DNA from: Allium sativum
Lineage: Eukaryota > Streptophyta > Magnoliopsida > Asparagales > Amaryllidaceae
Length of the DNA: 64,000 bases
NCBI GenBank assembly: GCA_030737875.1
Contig: CM060910.1
Location: 65,728,501-65,792,500, forward strand
Reading direction: 5' to 3'
The notes beneath the pieces were generated by a model. The model was not told the DNA's origin. It saw only the letters and a list, made by a program, of their open reading frames with translations, and ran no database searches. The position numbers and the translations under genes were made by a program. Of this stretch, positions 1 through 11,303 are shown piece after piece (the first letter of the stretch is position 1; every line of letters starts with the position of its first letter).

Positions 1-40
1 TACGAAGGAGATTCGTTGATCACCAATGTGATACCATAAT

Positions 41-979
41 TGTTGTGTCATCGTGTGTGCAAAACAACATCAACAACCATTTAAACATCAATAGCATCCA
101 TCATCAACATAATTAAATAAATCATAACTATGCACAAGCGTAATAACACTAATGCTTAATAGTGTGCGTGGTCTAAACTATGCATCCATCAACCATCACA
201 ACAAACATAAATCATCATTAACCACTAATAATTCATCACTATATTTAAATCAGTCTAACTACTAATTAAATATATAAACCTTGATTAAAGAGTTCTCACC
301 TAATAGCTTTCCAAATCTTCACGGTAGGCACGCCTAGTTGAGCGAAACATCAGACAGTATTTCAGCGCACCGTCTACTTCACCAAATTATATATTATATA
401 ATATATACTAATATTTCTCTCTATATATATAATAAGAGGAGGAGGATGACGAACTTTGGCAAGGTGGTGGTGGAAAAGAAGAAGATTAATGCCATGGAAA
501 CCATGGCCATAAGCTTTAAGAAGAAGATGAAAAGAAGAAAATGGAGTGGAATGGTTAAAAAATGGAGGAAAGGCCTCCTTATATAGGAATGGAGGTTTAA
601 GGAGATAATGACACATAAGGGGGCAAGTGTAAAACATGCATGAAAGGAGGCATGCAAAAATACAAGTGTCCTTACACTTGTCTTAAGGAGGGAAAGAGAT
701 CTTTTTGTAGCATTTCCTTTTAAATGCTATGAAAACTAAGGACAACACTTAGTTCTAACGCTACTAATTCATGTTATGGTTTGACAAATCCAATCAAACG
801 ACAAATAGTATAAATAAATCCAAATTTATTAATAATCATTCTCATTTATAATTCAAGTAAAATCTATCATATAACTTATCAAAATTATTAAATATTCTAA
901 ACCATATATATGTATGTCAAATTCAAATTAAGTAAAAAAATTCCAATTTTAAATTGGTTAAAAATTCTAGATCGTTACA
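41..979 (-). mobile_element. Element X: 5' LTR of a minus-strand LTR retrotransposon running off the left edge
   Basis: Read on the minus strand this block starts TGTAACGATC (at 979) and ends GACACAACA (at 41), the usual TG...CA frame. Just beyond it, at about 28-36, is TGGTATCAC, a short match to the initiator-Met tRNA primer site, so positions 1-40 would be the start of X's internal region. A minus-strand TATA-like box, CTATATAAGG, lies at 577-586. The homology of element L's left LTR to its right LTR begins exactly beyond 979, which supports X being inserted into L; the sequence AAATC at 980-984 would be one copy of its target duplication. The primer match is short and the other LTR is outside the window. 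Small open frames inside (for example 338-586) are AT- and purine-rich and I do not regard them as genes. Confidence 0.5.
577..586 (-). promoter_or_regulatory. TATA-like box in the LTR of element X
   Basis: CTATATAAGG read on the minus strand, followed downstream on that strand by a purine/pyrimidine-biased leader. Its orientation agrees with the orientation deduced from the LTR ends and primer site. Assigned by sequence alone. Confidence 0.35.
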
Positions 980-3900
980 AAATCTGTCCTTATATACAAT
1001 ACACAGCGGAAAATGCACTAAATATATATACGTCTGAACTCCTCCAGCATGTCTTCTGAATTTTGCAACATCCAGACCTAAACCTGTAAAACCGGTCTAA
1101 CCCGAGCATTTCAAATGCCGGATCAATCAAGTGAACCAGAGTGAGAAAACTCGCTAAATTTATGAACATCATTCACCATGATTTTAAAGTTAACAAATCC
1201 TTTCTGATAGCAAAGTATAATCGTAAGATTGATCCACACATAAACACAGATGGTTATTACCTTACTATAACCCAAAACATTTTTGAAATCATATCTTCTC
1301 TGATATTATAGTAATGTCTAAACACAAATAAATAACAATCTAGCGGAACACTTGTATCTCGCGCTCCACATATATAGTATACAATCAAAATCGCAAGCAC
1401 TTGTTGGAGAATGGATTTCCAATTGGCAAGGTATGGGACCACCTTCCGACAATGTGTCTCTACAGAGGAATACACCAGGGTTTAACAAGAACATCTTGCA
1501 ACCCAGGCTAAACATGATCGGCCCCTCAATTCGCTTGAGAGTACCGAATGTATTGTCACCTTACGACTTTTTTTCGTGACCACTGTAGTTCCTGAGAGAT
1601 ACAGAAATGAAAAGAAGTAATAAATATGCATATCCTCTAGATGGTGACAATACACCCTAATTGGGAGCGACCCATTTAGCCATGCGACTTACCCAATTTT
1701 ATACCATTTCCCAGTTGATGAGGCTTGAGGTTATAATTCTTTTTTAGAATAGATGGCCACCAATCCCTTTGAATGACACATCGTTAGATCCGCCATAAAA
1801 TCACTAATTAACGTCTCCAAAAATACTCTACTTGTTAAGCTAAGAGAAGGTGTCTTCTCCGCCGCCAAGAAAATACGTTTGAGGAAATCAACGTACGTAA
1901 TCCTTTGTGAAATACTCTGTCAGGTATCCGTCCATACGGAATATGATGAACCGAAGGTACTCTCCTACCACATCCAAGGTATCTCCTTATAGATTAGTAG
2001 CGAGTAGTCCTTCCAATCCATAGATTTCAACCATGACAGAACCTTAGTATATCTCCACGCCGACTTAGAAATTTTAAGTGGTTCTTCCATTTATGAAGAT
2101 CTATGGTCTTCAATTGCTCTGTCTCGATTATCATCTGATATCTTCCACAATTTCGTATTTGCTGGTCGGAATGGTATTCGAATATAAATCTGATCCCAGT
2201 CTTTCCGTATCAACAATCGGATGGGCCAGATTTTGACAGTCAGTTATTTAACTATCAAATAAACAACCCTTCAATCATAAACAAAATAAAATAGAATTCA
2301 CTAGTTTAGTACTCAGCATCACTTGGCTCCTTTAATTAAAAATATTCATTTAATAAACCTCAAATCCTTTAATATTTTGAATATAGCTTTTCACTTCTTA
2401 TTTTAATATAAGAGCATCCTCAAGACATTTTTTTAATACTCAATAATATCCAAATAATTATAATTCGCATCCCATTATTCATTATCTAAATTGGGAAATT
2501 AGTTTAATTTATTATTCTTAAAATAATTATTACGAAAATCTCTTTTGTTCTCTTTGCTTGAAAACAATAGCCTTCACTTTCCTTTTAGAATAAACCATTC
2601 TACATCTCATTTCTTTACTTCGAAAATATCATTATGTTTTCGTACAATCTCCTTTTGTTTCTTTTACTTTAGAAACATCATCTCATATTCTCAATCCCTT
2701 TTTAATTCCATTACTTTAGAAATATCAATATATATATATTCCTGAATCCTTTTGTTTTCCTTTATTTTGGAAATCTTATGATCCATACGCAAATCTATCA
2801 ACTAACTTTACGTTATAATTTCTCTTATGGAAATAATAAATTCGTCCTGACATTCTTACCATTACCAACTAATATTATCCTTGCATAATGCTGAAGTCAT
2901 TCAAGTTGGGGTATTTTAATTACCTCTCAGACCTTAATCAGCAACATTCTTATCTTAAAATAAATATGAGTTGTAATTCAAAACCCAATATTCATTCTAA
3001 TATCAAAACACATCCCATTTGACTATTTTATTAAAACGTAGCTTTATAACCCTCTATTTTTTTTTGGAAGTCTCCTTTCTAAAATATAACTAAGATTACT
3101 TAATTCGTTGATGAAATAATTGTTTACTAAACATCATGTTTTTAGCTTTCAACTTATTTAAATAATTTGTTTCCTAAACTGGATTTTTATTACAAATCCT
3201 ATTACCAACTCCTTTTACCAAACCCAATTGCCAATTCCTTTTACTAATCCACTTTCTTCTCTGATAATCTCATTTCAATTTCATTCATTTTACTTAATTT
3301 CATTATTAAGTCTTGCCCATTTAAAATTGACGTTTTAACTCCGCGTCTCTTTTATAATCTCATTTATAAACTCTGGTTTAATATAAACCCCTTGTATATC
3401 TCGATTCCTTTTTACTTAATCCACTAAGTAAATATTTCATTTAAGCAATCGTATTCGCTTAAATCTCTTTGTAACTTAGTTATAAAAACTCAGTTTTAAT
3501 ATAAAACCCGTTCAAAACTCCTTTCATAATTCAACTCAATTTTATTTCAAACTTCGAATTCTTATTTATATGAATTTCACTTAAAAAGAAATCTCTAAAA
3601 CTATTATTAATTAAATTAAACTTTACTTCATCACTAACTACTATAAAAGTAGTTAACTCCTTAATTAACTAAAATGAACAATAAATTTCTCCCCAAGTCA
3701 TATTAAATTAAAAACAAATGTTCGTTAGACTATTTCAATGGATAAATTGAAATAAAATAATAAAATTTAGTAATCAGTCCCAAATAAAAGAGGTTGACTT
3801 AGTCAACCCAAAACACGATTATCTCGTTAACCAATTCAAATTAATTTTCCCTTTAAATTATTTAATAATACAATTAATTTAAATAACTCCATTTAACTAT

Positions 3901-5664
3901 CTATTCGGAAACAATTTGTCCCAACCATTGACCCTTAGGTTAAATCCTACTCGATACCTTATAAATCTGATCATCATAAGAATTTTCTTTATAAACCCCT
4001 TAATAATTACCTAAAAATCCAACTATTAAAAATAAATATTGATTTCCTTTTAAATAAACTCTTATTCAAATAATACCTTAAAAAACCATCTTCGGTTATA
4101 AAATAAATTTTATAACTTTACTCTAGTCGATTTACCTAGTGGTAAATCCATACTTATAAAAATGATTGATTTCCAAGCTATCTGATGCCATTTACTCAAC
4201 CAATATTGCTTATTGGTTAAAACAAAACAACGTTAAATTACGAGTAAACAATCAATAAACAAATCAATCATCTAATCTTGTTGGTTAAATAGTTCATATA
4301 ATTATAATATGAAAATAAAATAAATTTGAGGAGTCCAGTTGGATCCCTCCAACTTGTCTTCCCAGCATAAAAATACATTACCTGAAATAATATTATCCAA
4401 TTAAATAAATAGATGTAATATTTAACAATAAATAAATAACAGTAATCCAAGCACCCATATTTTTATTTACTACATTTAAATTATTATAAACGTAATCAAC
4501 AAGGTAATTTATCTCGTTTGGAAATAATCGTTAAAATAACGATTAGATTTCATTTAAAATAAACGAATGTTTAAATCAATCAATTCATCCAATATATGAA
4601 TAATATTCAGCACACAACAAATAATTATCAACCATAGCACACAAATAAATCCTGACTTGTATAAAATATAAGTGGGTAAAAATCGAGTGAGTTATACTCA
4701 CTTTGCTTTTATCCGTTGAAGTGGTCCGGTTGCGATTAAATTAAACGTGCAATTAATTTAACCAATATTTCCAGTTGTTTCCAAATCCATTCAATCTGTT
4801 CGAGAATATCATGCTCATCCCTGGTCTGAAAATAAAACAAGCAGATTTATTAACTAATGTTACTAATTAAAATTTAAAACTAATTATACTTTATTTTAAC
4901 TAATAACTCCTTTTTTTCCTTTTCTTTTTTCACCTTCACTGTTCCTGTTATTCGCTCTTTGTCATCAACATCTCGTAACCACTGTTCAAATTTCAACTGC
5001 CTTGCGCCAATGATTCTGTCCGTCTTTCTTTTTAATCCTCTACGGCTTCACCTTGAAAATGCCCAACTCCTCATTAATTTAATCCTCTGCTGTTTCATGT
5101 TAAAAATGCACAACTCCTCATTAATACTGCCCATCATCGGTCCATGCGAACTCCATCTCATATTCGAACTGCCGCCTCCACTCCAGTCCCATCTTTCTTT
5201 CTTCCAACTTTCTTTCGATCTCACATGATCTTCCCCACTTTCCATCCCTTTCATTTTCTTTGACCTATATCCGTAAAAAGGAAAACTTTACCATGCCCAG
5301 CTCCTCCTAATCTCTCCACCACCGCTCACGTTAGTGCTCCGCTGTCACTTCCCCGGAGCATGCGTGCGCCCCCTCGATCTCCTGTCCCCTCTTGTTTCTG
5401 CTCCATATTCCCGCTTCTCATTTTCTATATATCATCTTGGCTTATGTGAAGAGTGTTGAGACGTTTGGAATTTTCTTCGTGGAGAGGTGTTGTTCTAATA
5501 CTGAAGGAAGGAAGGTTTTCATTTAAGTTGCGAGAAAAGAATGGAGTTTTGGAATATAATTCACCTGGGATGTTCGGTTTTTATAAAGTGGAAAGGAAGC
5601 TTTTTAGTTTCAAAATGGAGCTTTCCCCTTGCGGAAACGAAAATAAGAAGTGAGGAGTGCACTG

Positions 5665-5675
5665 CTTATTTATAG
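5665..5675 (-). promoter_or_regulatory. TATA box, minus strand, in the 3' LTR of L
   Basis: CTATAAATAAG on the minus strand, followed downstream by a leader-like sequence. The identical 11-mer is the TATA box of both LTRs of element E2. The 5' LTR of L lacks this block. Confidence 0.45.
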
Positions 5676-6027
5676 AAGATGGTTATGGGATAGAAACAAT
5701 GTCCATCATGGGAGCACAACATGTAGCTGCAAAACTAAGGGTGAAATTTCGGTATGTTTTATTTTTATTTTCAGTAGATAGGATTTTAGGGGTGCGGTGT
5801 TATCTTCCTAGCTGTGTATATGAATGGGCAAGTGAGTGTCCATTTGATGGGTTGTAGCCTGATTTGAAAATACAGGAAGGAGTATGAAAATAGAGTAGCT
5901 GCGTTGTTTTTCTTCCCTTCAAAAACAGACTGTGATTTTATTGATGTAACAATATAAAGCATACAATATTTAGGGTGTAATTGGGGTTGGTTATACTTAA
6001 GAAACTTTGCTGCCAAGTAATAGTTGA

Positions 6028-6029
<2 letters not shown>

Positions 6030-6105
<76 letters not shown>
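6030..6105. repeat. Compound microsatellite (TA)n(TG)n
   Basis: About 23 TA repeats followed by about 14 TG repeats. The open frames reading through it on both strands (runs of Tyr-Ile, Cys-Val or Thr-His) are artefacts of the repeat. A likely polymorphic marker, and also a likely place for assembly or sequencing error. Confidence 0.95.
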
Positions 6106-6107
<2 letters not shown>

Positions 6108-6423
6108 TCTTTTACATGGTTATTTAGTTCTACTATTATATTCATACTGCCATATGCGAGCTCTAAACGTAAGGAAAATGGTTACACCGCCACGTCTCAA
6201 CGTTCCGGTCCCAATGAAACTAAATTTGTTAAAAACCGACTCCGTTTGAACAATGGCGTTACTTAAATTCCCATTTATTAGTCAGTTCACTTTTAAATTG
6301 CACGCACAAATAAAATAACTCTGATTGTCTTTAAAGTGGGAATATAGCAATAATTAGCTATACATATCCCAATAAAATTTATTTCATCGAAAACGGAGAT
6401 CTTTTGGATAACGGACATTCTTA

Positions 6424-6617
6424 GAGCATCTCCAACTGTTACGGAGTGTGGATTTTCATTTTGCGCTTATCCACACTCCGGAAATCGGGGAAACACAACA
6501 GCTTTCCATCCATGCGTTTGTTTAACAAACGTGTGGACCACGCGCTTGTTTAACAACCGCGCGGATCCACGTGGTTGTTAAACAAACGCATGGTCCACGC
6601 ATTTGTTAAACAAACGC
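6424..6617. repeat. Left terminal repeat, hairpin and subterminal palindrome array of the Harbinger element
   Basis: After the terminal repeat there is a perfect 12-bp inverted repeat: CGGAGTGTGGAT at 6442-6453 and its complement at 6469-6480, with a 15-nt loop. Then come four copies of the palindrome TTGTTNAACAA (near 6518, 6546, 6574 and 6603), several followed by CSCG- or ACG-type sequence. Regularly placed subterminal palindromes in a DNA transposon are usually transposase binding sites; that role is inferred here. Confidence 0.7.
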
Positions 6618-6933
6618 TTAACTTACTCTAATTCTTATTTACCAATTCGTTATTTGTATATTTTATAACGTTTAAAATTTTAAAAATTCTTCAACAATTT
6701 ATAACGTTTGAACTATTTGTAGTAATGTTTGAATGCAATCGAATTTATTTCTTTACTCCCGTACGCAATAGCATTTGAATACGATGACTAATGCATTGTT
6801 GCAGACTACATCATCATTTGGATACGTTAATACACTGATACAATAGCATTTGGATACGATGACTAATACATTGTTGCATACTACATAAGCATTTGGATAC
6901 GTTAATACACTGGTACAACGATACAAGTATTGC

Positions 6934-7128
6934 CTACTCATTTGGATATCGTGGTAACTGGGATTCTAAATCCGAGTTAAGTTGTTTCAAACGGAAAATC
7001 TCCATTTTCAGGCTGTCGTTCTCATCTTGCATTTCTAATGCATACTCATGTCCTCTTCGGCACATTGGAGGATCAACCCACTCGGTATACTTACAAACTC
7101 TAAAGGTGTTCGGATAAAGTAGGCTCAT
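6934..7128 (-). pseudogene. Fragment of a GRF-type zinc-finger protein with coiled-coil tail (minus strand)
   Basis: The translated piece contains VCKYTEWVDPPMC followed by a heptad-like stretch rich in Glu, Lys and Leu (EMQDENDSLKMEIFRLK). This is the second half of the plant GRF zinc finger (C...xWVD.P.C) followed by the coiled coil commonly found after it. The first half (CxCG and GRRF/C) is not visible upstream, so the fragment is incomplete or needs an exon I cannot define. It shares YTEWVD with the plus-strand GRF pseudogene at 7920-8438. Together with the next feature it may be one spliced gene. Confidence 0.5.
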
Positions 7129-7184
7129 ATCGTATCTAGCACATTTTTATAGCCTACGCCCTATACTAATGCTTCTATTTTTGT

Positions 7185-7511
7185 TCACAACCACGCAGCA
7201 GGCCGACCCGCAATAACAAAGCTTTCTTGGTACTGCTCACCGATTGCTAGAGCTCGGTATCGATTAGTATATTTACCCCCGTGCACCACAATGAAATGAG
7301 TTTGGGGTGCACCACCGAGATGGTCTGGGTGTTCTACCATGTCAAATGTTTTAGGGTCGGGGTAAACTTCTTTACCCGGTCGACGGTGATTTGGGGATAC
7401 TTGTTGGGAATCATCAATAACCGTCAGGCGGTCATAAGCGTCGGACTCCAAACTTTCCCAATTTTTTTCCAAAGTGTCGTCATTCATTTCCCGTTGATTC
7501 ATCCTACACAA
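7185..7511 (-). pseudogene. Hypothetical protein, possible upstream exon of the minus-strand GRF fragment
   Basis: An open frame of 108 codons starting MCRMNQREMNDD and ending GRPAAWL, inside the Harbinger element. No family recognised. It is polar, with a Pro/Gly-rich centre, and looks more protein-like than the AT-rich frames nearby. It lies 57 bp upstream, on the same strand, of the GRF fragment at 6934-7128, so the two could be exons of one transposon-borne gene; I cannot place splice sites with confidence. Whether it was ever expressed is unknown. Confidence 0.35.
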
Positions 7512-7860
7512 GCATGTGTTAAAATTTTATTTTCAAATCAACTATTTAAAATTCATTGCTAAATATTGGTAAAGAGAATTTCATGTAAGTACCTTGGTTA
7601 GAGCACAATTTTGATAAAGAGAAGGAAGCGCACACCTTTGTTCTTCAAATTACTAAAAGCTAGAAGTGAACATGGGTTTTGGTAAAGTGACAGGAAGAAT
7701 AGGCAAATGAGGAATTTAATTTCACTTCTGTTCCACTTACTTTGCATTGAATGGTCAAATAACAAGTAGATAGTAGGCACCAGCTACATATTGTTGCTTT
7801 TTTGACTGAACACAAGGGCAACTACCATAATTTATTCCTCCTACACAAATCACACCTTCT

Positions 7861-7867
7861 TATATAG
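7861..7867 (+). promoter_or_regulatory. TATA box upstream of the plus-strand GRF pseudogene
   Basis: CTTATATAGC about 55 bp upstream of the ATG at 7920, at a normal distance for a short plant leader. The same arrangement (TATATAAG, then ATG) is seen for the transposase of the same element. Confidence 0.4.
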
Positions 7868-7919
7868 CATTACTTGTTCACCTTCTTAGAATACCTCCTC
7901 CTTCTAATACTAAGACAAA

Positions 7920-8438
7920 ATGCCATCTTGGCCATCCTCCTCAGACTCCGAAGAAGAAGCGTATGAACAAATGCGACTTCAACAGTATGCAGACGAATTC
8001 CCAGAGCTAAACCTATTGGGACTTCAGGATGTACCACCTCAACAAGTTCAAGAACATTAACAAGTCCAATCAGCTCAACAAGTTCAAGCATGTCAACAAG
8101 TTCTAGTACGTCGACAAGTTCAGGCACCTCAACATACTCAAGCACGTCAACAAGTTAAAGCACCTCAACAAGATCAACCACCGCATGAACACATGGTTGA
8201 ATCTTATCCCGTACGATGTTATTGCGGTTATGAGGTTGACGTTGTTGTTCGAGCTGATGGCAACGATATAGGTCGTCGCATTCATATATGTTGAGCCTAT
8301 CCAAATGGCTGCAACTACACCGAATGGGTAGACGAACCTTTTAGCCCGTGGGCAATAGCTTATGCAAACGAACTAGAACGCGAGATTAGATGACTCCGAA
8401 ATGTTATTGAACATATGTGTTTCGACCGTAACCACTAG
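7920..8438 (+). pseudogene. GRF-type zinc-finger protein pseudogene inside the Harbinger element
   Basis: One reading frame of 172 codons from ATG 7920 to TAG 8436-8438 is interrupted by three in-frame stops: TAA 8058-8060, TGA 8292-8294 and TGA 8391-8393. In order it encodes an acidic N-terminus (SSSDSEEEAYEQ), a Gln-rich degenerate repeat QQVQ...(8031-8190), and a GRF zinc finger: CYCGYEVDVVV, then GRRIHIC, then GCNYTEWVD, i.e. CxCG, GRR...C and CxxxxWVD in the proper order. A short charged coiled coil (ANELEREIR) follows. GRF fingers bind nucleic acid in TOP3, APE2 and plant transposon-derived proteins. The frame has no indel, so it decayed by point mutation only; the first stop is probably CAA to TAA in the Gln repeat. 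Confidence 0.65.
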
Positions 8439-9661
8439 TTTGTACGTGTGTGTTTAGTGCACTTAAATTTGAATGATTTTTATTGTATCGAATGAATTAC
8501 ATTGACACGTGTTGAATGAATTGTACTGAATTGCATTGAAGCATGTTGAATGAATTGCATTGAAGCGTGTCGAAGTCCAATATTGAATGAACTTAACTAT
8601 AGTCACATTCGACTAAAGAATGCGGGTGGTAAATTAAACTTAACTATAGTCACAGTCCATTATCGTCGTGGTTGATGTAGAACACACAATTCTGTAGGTA
8701 TGTTTGGGGGGACGAATTGTAAACTATTTAAACAAGGGGTTGCTATTTGGTAAAGGTCTATCATCATTAATTGAGCTGTAGGATACAAACATATGACAAG
8801 ATAACCCTCTGTCCTAAACAGTTGAGTTGCTACGGCTCTGCATTTCAGTAGTTGATGTTATTACACTCTGCATCGAATAGAAACAACATGACTTGATAAC
8901 TCGTACTGATTAAAGATGACTTGACCACTTCTTTAATAAAGCAAAGCCAGAAACAAGGGGACTTGTTGACCTTTAATGAAGCAAAGCCAGAAACAAGGGG
9001 ACTTGTCATCCCGTGTATATTCTTAGTGGATGGGGTTGTCACGTGTAAAGTTAAACCGCAAATGTTATACAACAACAGTCGCACTTCTACAACAATAGTC
9101 ATAAGCGAAAACCGGCATTATAGTGCAGTCCTTGGGAATTTGTACTGTTTGGATTGGTCAAGTCTTGCACATTTCACGTTTTATGGCAAAGTGGAGTCAT
9201 GTCACTCTTTTTCGAGAGTTTTCGGATTATGGTGCAATCCTTAGGAATTTGTACTGTTGGGGTCATCGTCGATGTACTATTGGGGAATTATTGTTGGATC
9301 TATTGGTGCTATTGTCAAAAATCAACAATACGAGTATTAACAATAACAAGATAAGTTATAAGGTACAAAAGAAAGAGACAGAAAGATAACAATACAATAC
9401 AACCATTATTGCTTTATGTTAGCAATAAAGCCATTATTACAAGGTACTGTTTTATATCAGAACTACAACAAGTGTTGCTTTGTGTTAGCAATAAAGCCAT
9501 TAATGCTTTATATCAGAACTACAGCAAGTTTTGCTTTATGTCAGCAAGAAATCCATTAATGCTTTATAATAAAATGCGGTATCCAATGACAATCATACTG
9601 CGGTAACCAATGAATGCCACATTTTGGTATCCAATGAAGACCAGAATGTAGAAAAACAATG
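8439..9661. repeat. Non-coding centre of the Harbinger element with three short tandem repeats
   Basis: No credible gene. (1) 8932-9007: a 39-bp unit twice, containing AAAGCCAGAAACAAGGGGAC. (2) A 29-bp sequence with TCCTTGGGAATTTGTACTG at 9119-9148, repeated with slight change at 9229-9258. (3) 9409-9570: two and a half copies of a 56-66-bp unit beginning TTGCTTTATGTTAGCAATAA. The frames at 8921-9244 and 9123-9389 run through these repeats and match no family I know. Confidence 0.6.
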
Positions 9662-9669
9662 TTATATAA
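9662..9669 (+). promoter_or_regulatory. TATA box of the Harbinger transposase gene
   Basis: TTATATAAGG about 85 bp upstream of the transposase ATG at 9751, with no intervening ATG in the transposase frame. Position and sequence fit a core promoter. Confidence 0.5.
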
Positions 9670-9750
9670 GGAGGAAAACTTGCAGCATTCACTACTCAAA
9701 CACAGTCCAATATTTTTAGTATATACGCTCAAAAAACTCGAAAGTCCACA

Positions 9751-11040
9751 ATGTCCACCGAAGAGTGTATGTTGTTCGATGATTCTGACGAAGACTTTGA
9801 TATTATGGTGGATGATCATTTTCATCGACAAAGACAGCTAATAGCGTTAGGAGATGGTGAATCTAGCAAAAAACCAGGGGGTTCTGGTGTTGGCCGTCGG
9901 TATAAAAATCGTCATCATGCATGTCACAACGAGAGACTAATAAAAGATTATTTTGTGTCAAATCCGAGGTATACAGCTACAGAGTTTAGAAGGAGATTCT
10001 GAATGAGGCGTCCTATATTTCTTCGAATCCTAGACTATATTAAACAACACGATTCCTACTTCATCTACAAACGCAATGCGTCTATGACAATGGGGCTCAT
10101 CGGAATTCAAAAGATGACAGTTGCACTGCGTATGTTAGCCTATGGAGGTCCTGCTAACGCTCAAGACGAAAATTTGAAAATTGTAGAAAGCACATTACTA
10201 GAATGCGTGGACCATTTCTTCCAAGCTATCGTAGACGTTTACGGTAATCAATACTTGCGTAGACCAAACGAAGCCGACATTGCAATGTTAATGGATATGC
10301 ACAGTAGTAGAGGATGGCCTGGGATGTTAGGATCTTTAGACTGCATGCATTGGGAGTGGAAGAATTGTTTAAAAGCATATGCTGGAGCTTATCAGGGTAA
10401 GTCTCATACGTCAACTATTATACTTGAAGCTGTAGCATCGTACGACTTGTTGATATGGCATGCTTTTTTTGGAATGCCGGGTTCCAACAATGATTTCAAC
10501 GTAGTTGAACGCTCAACGTTGTTTAACGATTTGGCGAACGGTAGATCAGTTCCATATCATTTTACTTTAGAGGGTCACGACTATGACCATGGATATTATC
10601 TAGGCAGTGGTATATACCCACAATGGAGTACCATTGTTAAGACAATAACGAACCCACAAAACAATAAACAAGCAAGGTTTGCAGCAAAGCAAGAAGGACA
10701 AACAAAGGATGTAGAAAGAGCACTTGGCGTTCTACAATCCAGATTTGTCATAGTCAGTAATCCATGCAGACTTTGGTCTCCAAATAAAATGACTAGGATA
10801 ATGTATACTTGTGTTATTTTACATAACATGATTATAGAGGACAAAAGAGACATGGAGGATGATTTCAATTACGACTGCCTTGCTCCTCCACCTGAGATTT
10901 GGCACGAAAATATGATTGAAAGCGAGCAAGAACTTGAGTTTCACGTCGAAAGCCAGATGTCTTACCGTAACGCTCAAATTCATCGAAGAATCCAGAAAGA
11001 TTTAACAGATCATCTATGGAACTTTGTTGGAAGTCAATAA
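9751..11040 (+). pseudogene. PIF/Harbinger transposase (HARBI1/ALP1-like DDE nuclease) with one in-frame stop
   Basis: One frame of 429 codons, broken once by TGA at 10000-10002. The N-terminal part (9751-9999) is acidic then basic and ends EFRRRF, the start of the conserved FRRRFRM motif. The downstream part has the DDE_Tnp_4 fold: GSLDCMHW (first Asp), GMPGSNNDFNV (second Asp) and DVERALGVLQSRF (Glu), then CVILHNMI near the C-terminus. All three catalytic acids are present, and the length is normal for plant PIF/Harbinger transposases. The stop falls at the Arg of FRRRFRM, where CGA is expected, so one C-to-T change at a CpG explains it. Translation restarting at ATG 10003 would keep the catalytic domain but lose the N-terminal DNA-binding part. 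The enzyme would cut and join DNA at the terminal repeats. Confidence 0.9.
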
Positions 11041-11303
11041 AACTATTTACCGTTAATTGTTGTGTTTTCGTTGCTTTGGTAGTTGTAATAGTGTTCTGTA
11101 ACCTTTATTTAGTATCTGAACCTATGTATCCGTTTATTGTTAGTGAAATCATGTATCTTAAGCTTTTATAACCGTTCATCATTTTTATTTAATCACATTT
11201 TCGTGTCTGCATTTCTATTTTTGTCACACTATTTCATCATAAATCAGTAATCTAAATTTCTAAATAGATCAAACAATTTATTACAGGGAAAAACACTCCA
11301 AGC

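Larger units (their letters stand above)
5045..6423 (-). other. LTR block present in the 3' LTR of L but absent from its 5' LTR; probable promoter region
   Basis: The right-hand LTR jumps from sequence matching 5044 straight to sequence matching about 12000, so this block and 11578-12000 are missing there. The block is less AT-rich than its surroundings. It holds a short direct duplication at 5048-5125 (a unit containing CAACTCCTCATTAAT, twice), a minus-strand TATA box at 5665-5675 and a dinucleotide microsatellite. I read it as LTR U3/promoter and leader sequence. Short open frames here (5453-5857 and others) have no protein I recognise. Confidence 0.5.

Noticed and set aside
338..657. Overlapping open frames on both strands near the left edge
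   Set aside because: Composition is Lys/Arg- or Phe/His-biased because the DNA is purine/pyrimidine skewed; they lie within the LTR of X and have no family resemblance.
3300..4800. Possible satellite or centromeric repeat because of strong AT-richness
   Set aside because: No tandem periodicity; the sequence is present as one copy in each LTR of L.
5786..6266. Open frames of 80-119 codons on both strands
   Set aside because: Both read through the (TA)n(TG)n microsatellite and owe their length to it.
8845..9389. Several overlapping frames of 66-107 codons in the Harbinger element
   Set aside because: They cross short tandem repeats, start at internal Met codons on both strands and match no protein; the transposase and GRF genes explain the coding capacity.
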